Shown in pieces: positions 4,932 to 6,090 of a stretch of 6,090 nucleotides of DNA (position 1 is the stretch's first letter; every line of letters starts with the position of its first letter). A program made the position numbers and the translations under genes. The DNA comes from Claveliimonas ammoniilytica (GTDB taxonomy: Bacteria; Bacillota; Clostridia; Lachnospirales; Lachnospiraceae): the NCBI RefSeq assembly GCF_025567415.1, contig NZ_JAOQJV010000032.1, positions 1 through 6,090 on the forward strand, written 5' to 3'. The notes under the pieces were generated by a model that worked only from the letters and a program-made list of their open reading frames with translations, did no database searches and had not been told where the DNA came from.

Positions 4932-5462
4932 CTAACTATTATATGAATTTCCCTCAATCGCCTTCTCATATTCCGCCAGTACATCTGCGCTGAACAACAC
5001 AAACCTCACAAGTTCTATCTTGCCAGGATGCTCTCTGATAAACTCCTTCACTGTATCGACCGCAACAACTGCTGCCTTATCAATCGGATAACCGTAAACA
5101 CCTGTTGAAATAGCAGGAAATGCGATTGTCTTAATTCCATGATCTACCGCACATTGCAAAGAATTCCGATACGCATTTGCTAACAGCTCCGGCTCACCAT
5201 CATTACCTCCATACCAGATCGGTCCAACTGTATGGATTACATATTTACAAGGCAGCTTATATGCCTTGGTAATCTTGGCTTCCCCTGTATCACAACCATG
5301 TAAGGTACGACATTCTGCCAGAAGTTCCGGACCAGCTGCCCGATGAATCGCACCATCCACGCCGCCACCACCAAGCAAACTGTTATTCGCTGCATTCACG
5401 ATTGCTTCCACATCATCAATTTTCGTAATATCTCCCTGTACTGTCTGTATACAACAATTCAT
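4932..5462 (-). CDS. Macro-domain ADP-ribose-binding protein (YmdB/MacroD type, 176 aa)
   Basis: A single complete macro domain of normal length. Diagnostic segments are VQGDITKI (8-15), AIVNAANNSLLGGGGVDGAI (20-39), TGEAKITKAYKLP (59-71), YVIHTVGPIW (74-83) and FPAISTGVYGYP (115-126). Asn26, the GGGGVD loop with Asp36, and the GVYGY phosphate loop match the MacroD/YmdB class, whose members bind ADP-ribose and often hydrolyse O-acetyl-ADP-ribose or mono-ADP-ribose on Asp/Glu. The protein is cytoplasmic. The ATG at 5462 has AAGGAGG (5471-5477) 8 bases upstream. The open frame continues for 41 more codons to 5585, but the promoter lies inside that stretch, so the extension is untranslated. The gene is 118 bases from the winged-HTH gene in the same direction, with no clear terminator between them. 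A link to the toxin-antitoxin-like pair is possible but not shown. Confidence 0.93.
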   Translation of the reverse strand: MNCCIQTVQGDITKIDDVEAIVNAANNSLLGGGGVDGAIHRAAGPELLAECRTLHGCDTGEAKITKAYKLPCKYVIHTVGPIWYGGNDGEPELLANAYRNSLQCAVDHGIKTIAFPAISTGVYGYPIDKAAVVAVDTVKEFIREHPGKIELVRFVLFSADVLAEYEKAIEGNSYNS

Positions 5463-5470
5463 ACACAATA

Positions 5471-5477
5471 CCTCCTT
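5471..5477 (-). promoter_or_regulatory. Ribosome binding site deciding the macro-domain start
   Basis: AAGGAGG, 8 bases before the ATG at 5462, fixes the start at the natural beginning of the macro fold rather than at the far upstream in-frame ATG (5585). Confidence 0.85.
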
Positions 5478-5501
5478 GCATTCATCATAACGCCTTATTC
5501 T

Positions 5502-5530
5502 ATTATAGCAAAAGCCGCAGCTTCCGCCAC
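5502..5530 (-). promoter_or_regulatory. Extended -10 promoter of the macro-domain gene
   Basis: On the minus strand TATAAT (5502-5507) is preceded by TGC, an extended -10. The -35 at 17 bases (GTGGCG, 5525-5530) is poor. The start codon is 39 bases downstream. Confidence 0.55.
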
Positions 5531-5537
5531 GGCCTTT
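5510..5537. terminator. GC-rich hairpin, possible terminator remnant
   Basis: AAAAGCCG (5510-5517) pairs with CGGCCTTT (5530-5537) over 8 bp with one G-U-type mismatch, around a 12-base loop. Each direction has only a short T run (TTTATT rightward, TTTT leftward). It overlaps the spacer of the macro promoter, so it may end leftward transcription from the lost gene to the right, or simply be promoter context. Confidence 0.35.
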
Positions 5538-5594
5538 ATTCATCTTATTACCTGCATTACAGCCATGAGGCTCTTCCCCGGTCAATTAGCTTAA

Positions 5595-5833
5595 CACCTT
5601 AACCTGTTTCATGGATTTCAGCATATCTCTATACCTGAAGAAAAGTTGTCCATTCACACATAACCATTCAAAAACAAAATCATTAACGGTTCACAATTCA
5701 AAGTTTAAACAAAATCCAAAACAATTAACAGCTCTTATACTATCCATCCTAATAGAATTTGCATATTCTTCACGTAACTTAACCCTGTTACAGGGAAACT
5801 AAGTTCGGAATTTTCGTAATGCAGGCAATGTGA
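5595..5833. other. Gene-free AT-rich stretch with one imperfect palindrome
   Basis: No open frame with a ribosome binding site is visible on either strand between the macro-gene leader and the coding remnant at 5834. A leftward 34-codon open stretch ending at 5586 (tail FRYRDMLKSMKQVKVLS) has no start signal and may be debris. The one structure is an inverted repeat: CCCTGT/ACAGGG (5783-5788, 5790-5795), flanked by AACTTA (5776-5781) and TAAGTT (5800-5805). Confidence 0.6.
5776..5805. repeat. Two-part imperfect palindrome
   Basis: The inner arms CCCTGT and ACAGGG are separated by a single T, and the outer arms AACTTA and TAAGTT extend the dyad with unequal gaps. No T run follows on either strand, so a terminator is unlikely. 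A protein-binding or recombination site, or a remnant of a mobile element end, is possible. Confidence 0.5.
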
Positions 5834-6001
5834 TTATGCTATCTCGATAAATGTGGTTGCATTGGACACTTTGATCTGCGTATCCAGTTCTGTGAGCAGA
5901 ATATTCCGCTTCTCTTCCAACATGTCGACCTTCTTCTTTACATCCAAAGGATCCACAAGTTCAGTCGTATTCTCCTTCATGTATGCATCAACCACGCCTA
6001 A
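5834..6001 (-). pseudogene. 5'-truncated coding remnant, C-terminal ~55 residues
   Basis: Reading leftward from 6001, the frame is open for 55 codons to a TAA at 5834-5836 and is closed upstream by TAG (6002-6004). The peptide has protein-like composition and a clear coiled-coil pattern (ENTTELVDPLDVKKKVDMLE, EKRNILLTELDTQIKVSNAT) and ends TTFIEIA. Candidate starts (GTG 5995, ATG 5980) have no ribosome binding site or promoter, so this looks like the tail of a larger gene whose 5' part was replaced. The tail faintly recalls the ends of small helical septicolysin/DIP1984-like proteins, but I cannot assign it. The junction lies near 6000-6004. Confidence 0.55.
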
Positions 6002-6002
6002 C

Positions 6003-6090
6003 TATAGTGGCTCAGTTGTCAAGACAAAAATCTAAGATTTTTATAATGAACTGATATGGTGGACAAGTTACAAGGAACATGGAGAGAACA
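6003..6090. mobile_element. Possible edge of an inserted element (partial, family unassigned)
   Basis: The coding remnant breaks off here and the sequence changes to short-repeat-rich noncoding DNA. TATAGTGGCTCAGTTG (6003-6018) recurs imperfectly as TATGGTGGACAAGTTA (6055-6070; 11/16), and AAAAATCT-A-AGATTTTT (6026-6042) is a perfect palindrome. GGCTCAGTTGTCAA resembles some IS terminal repeats, loosely those of ISL3-type elements. AAGGA and an ATG (6079) near the window edge could begin a transposase frame, but no transposase is visible. Confidence 0.3.

Noticed and set aside
5463..5585. 41-residue cysteine-containing N-terminal extension of the macro protein
   Set aside because: The extended -10 promoter, the hairpin and the strong ribosome binding site all lie within it, and the macro fold starts naturally at 5462.
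5343..5802. Rightward open frames of 83 and 63 residues (5343-5594, 5611-5802)
   Set aside because: They lack ribosome binding sites; the first is largely antisense to the macro gene and its leader, and the second has a random-looking composition.
5853..6035. Rightward 60-residue open frame
   Set aside because: It is antisense to the coiled-coil remnant, whose peptide is far more protein-like.

Overview
The window looks like a low-GC Firmicute chromosome, most likely a gut Clostridia/Lachnospiraceae-type organism. This is inferred from AT-rich spacers, strong AGGAGG-type Shine-Dalgarno sites, sigma-A-like promoters and the gene families present. No rRNA, tRNA or CRISPR array is visible.

Left part (1-1150, mostly rightward): a promoter and ribosome binding site for a leftward gene outside the window come first. 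Next is a regulatory stretch with GACAAT-type boxes, a 51-residue acidic protein (270-425) with its own strong terminator, and a TetR/AcrR-type regulator (587-1144). A 19-bp element is shared (16/19) between the region upstream of the small protein and the regulator's own promoter, which suggests one regulon.

Middle (1212-2111): a leftward CrcB/FluC fluoride channel and a rightward unknown 121-residue protein diverge from back-to-back promoters. The unknown gene converges on the next operon, with overlapping stop codons held in the loop of a probable two-way terminator.

Main operon (4813 down to 2108, leftward): three overlapping genes. The first encodes a winged-HTH protein resembling AbiEi-like antitoxin/regulators. 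The second encodes an AbiEii/COG2253-type nucleotidyltransferase (16-nt overlap). The third encodes a metzincin-like putative peptidase (HEXXHxxGxxD) fused to C-terminal MORN repeats, starting at TTG with an 8-nt overlap. A perfect 15-bp inverted repeat sits just upstream of the first gene, where an autoregulatory operator would be expected. The first two genes look like a type IV-like toxin-antitoxin/abortive-infection pair. The coupled third gene is the most unusual element of the window. Its base composition differs from the pair, so the grouping may be secondary.

Right part (4932-6090): a leftward macro-domain ADP-ribose protein with its own promoter, then about 240 bases without a convincing gene, a 5'-truncated coding remnant (5834-6001), and a terminal stretch that may be the edge of a mobile element. 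Together with the composition shifts, this suggests a mosaic accessory region.
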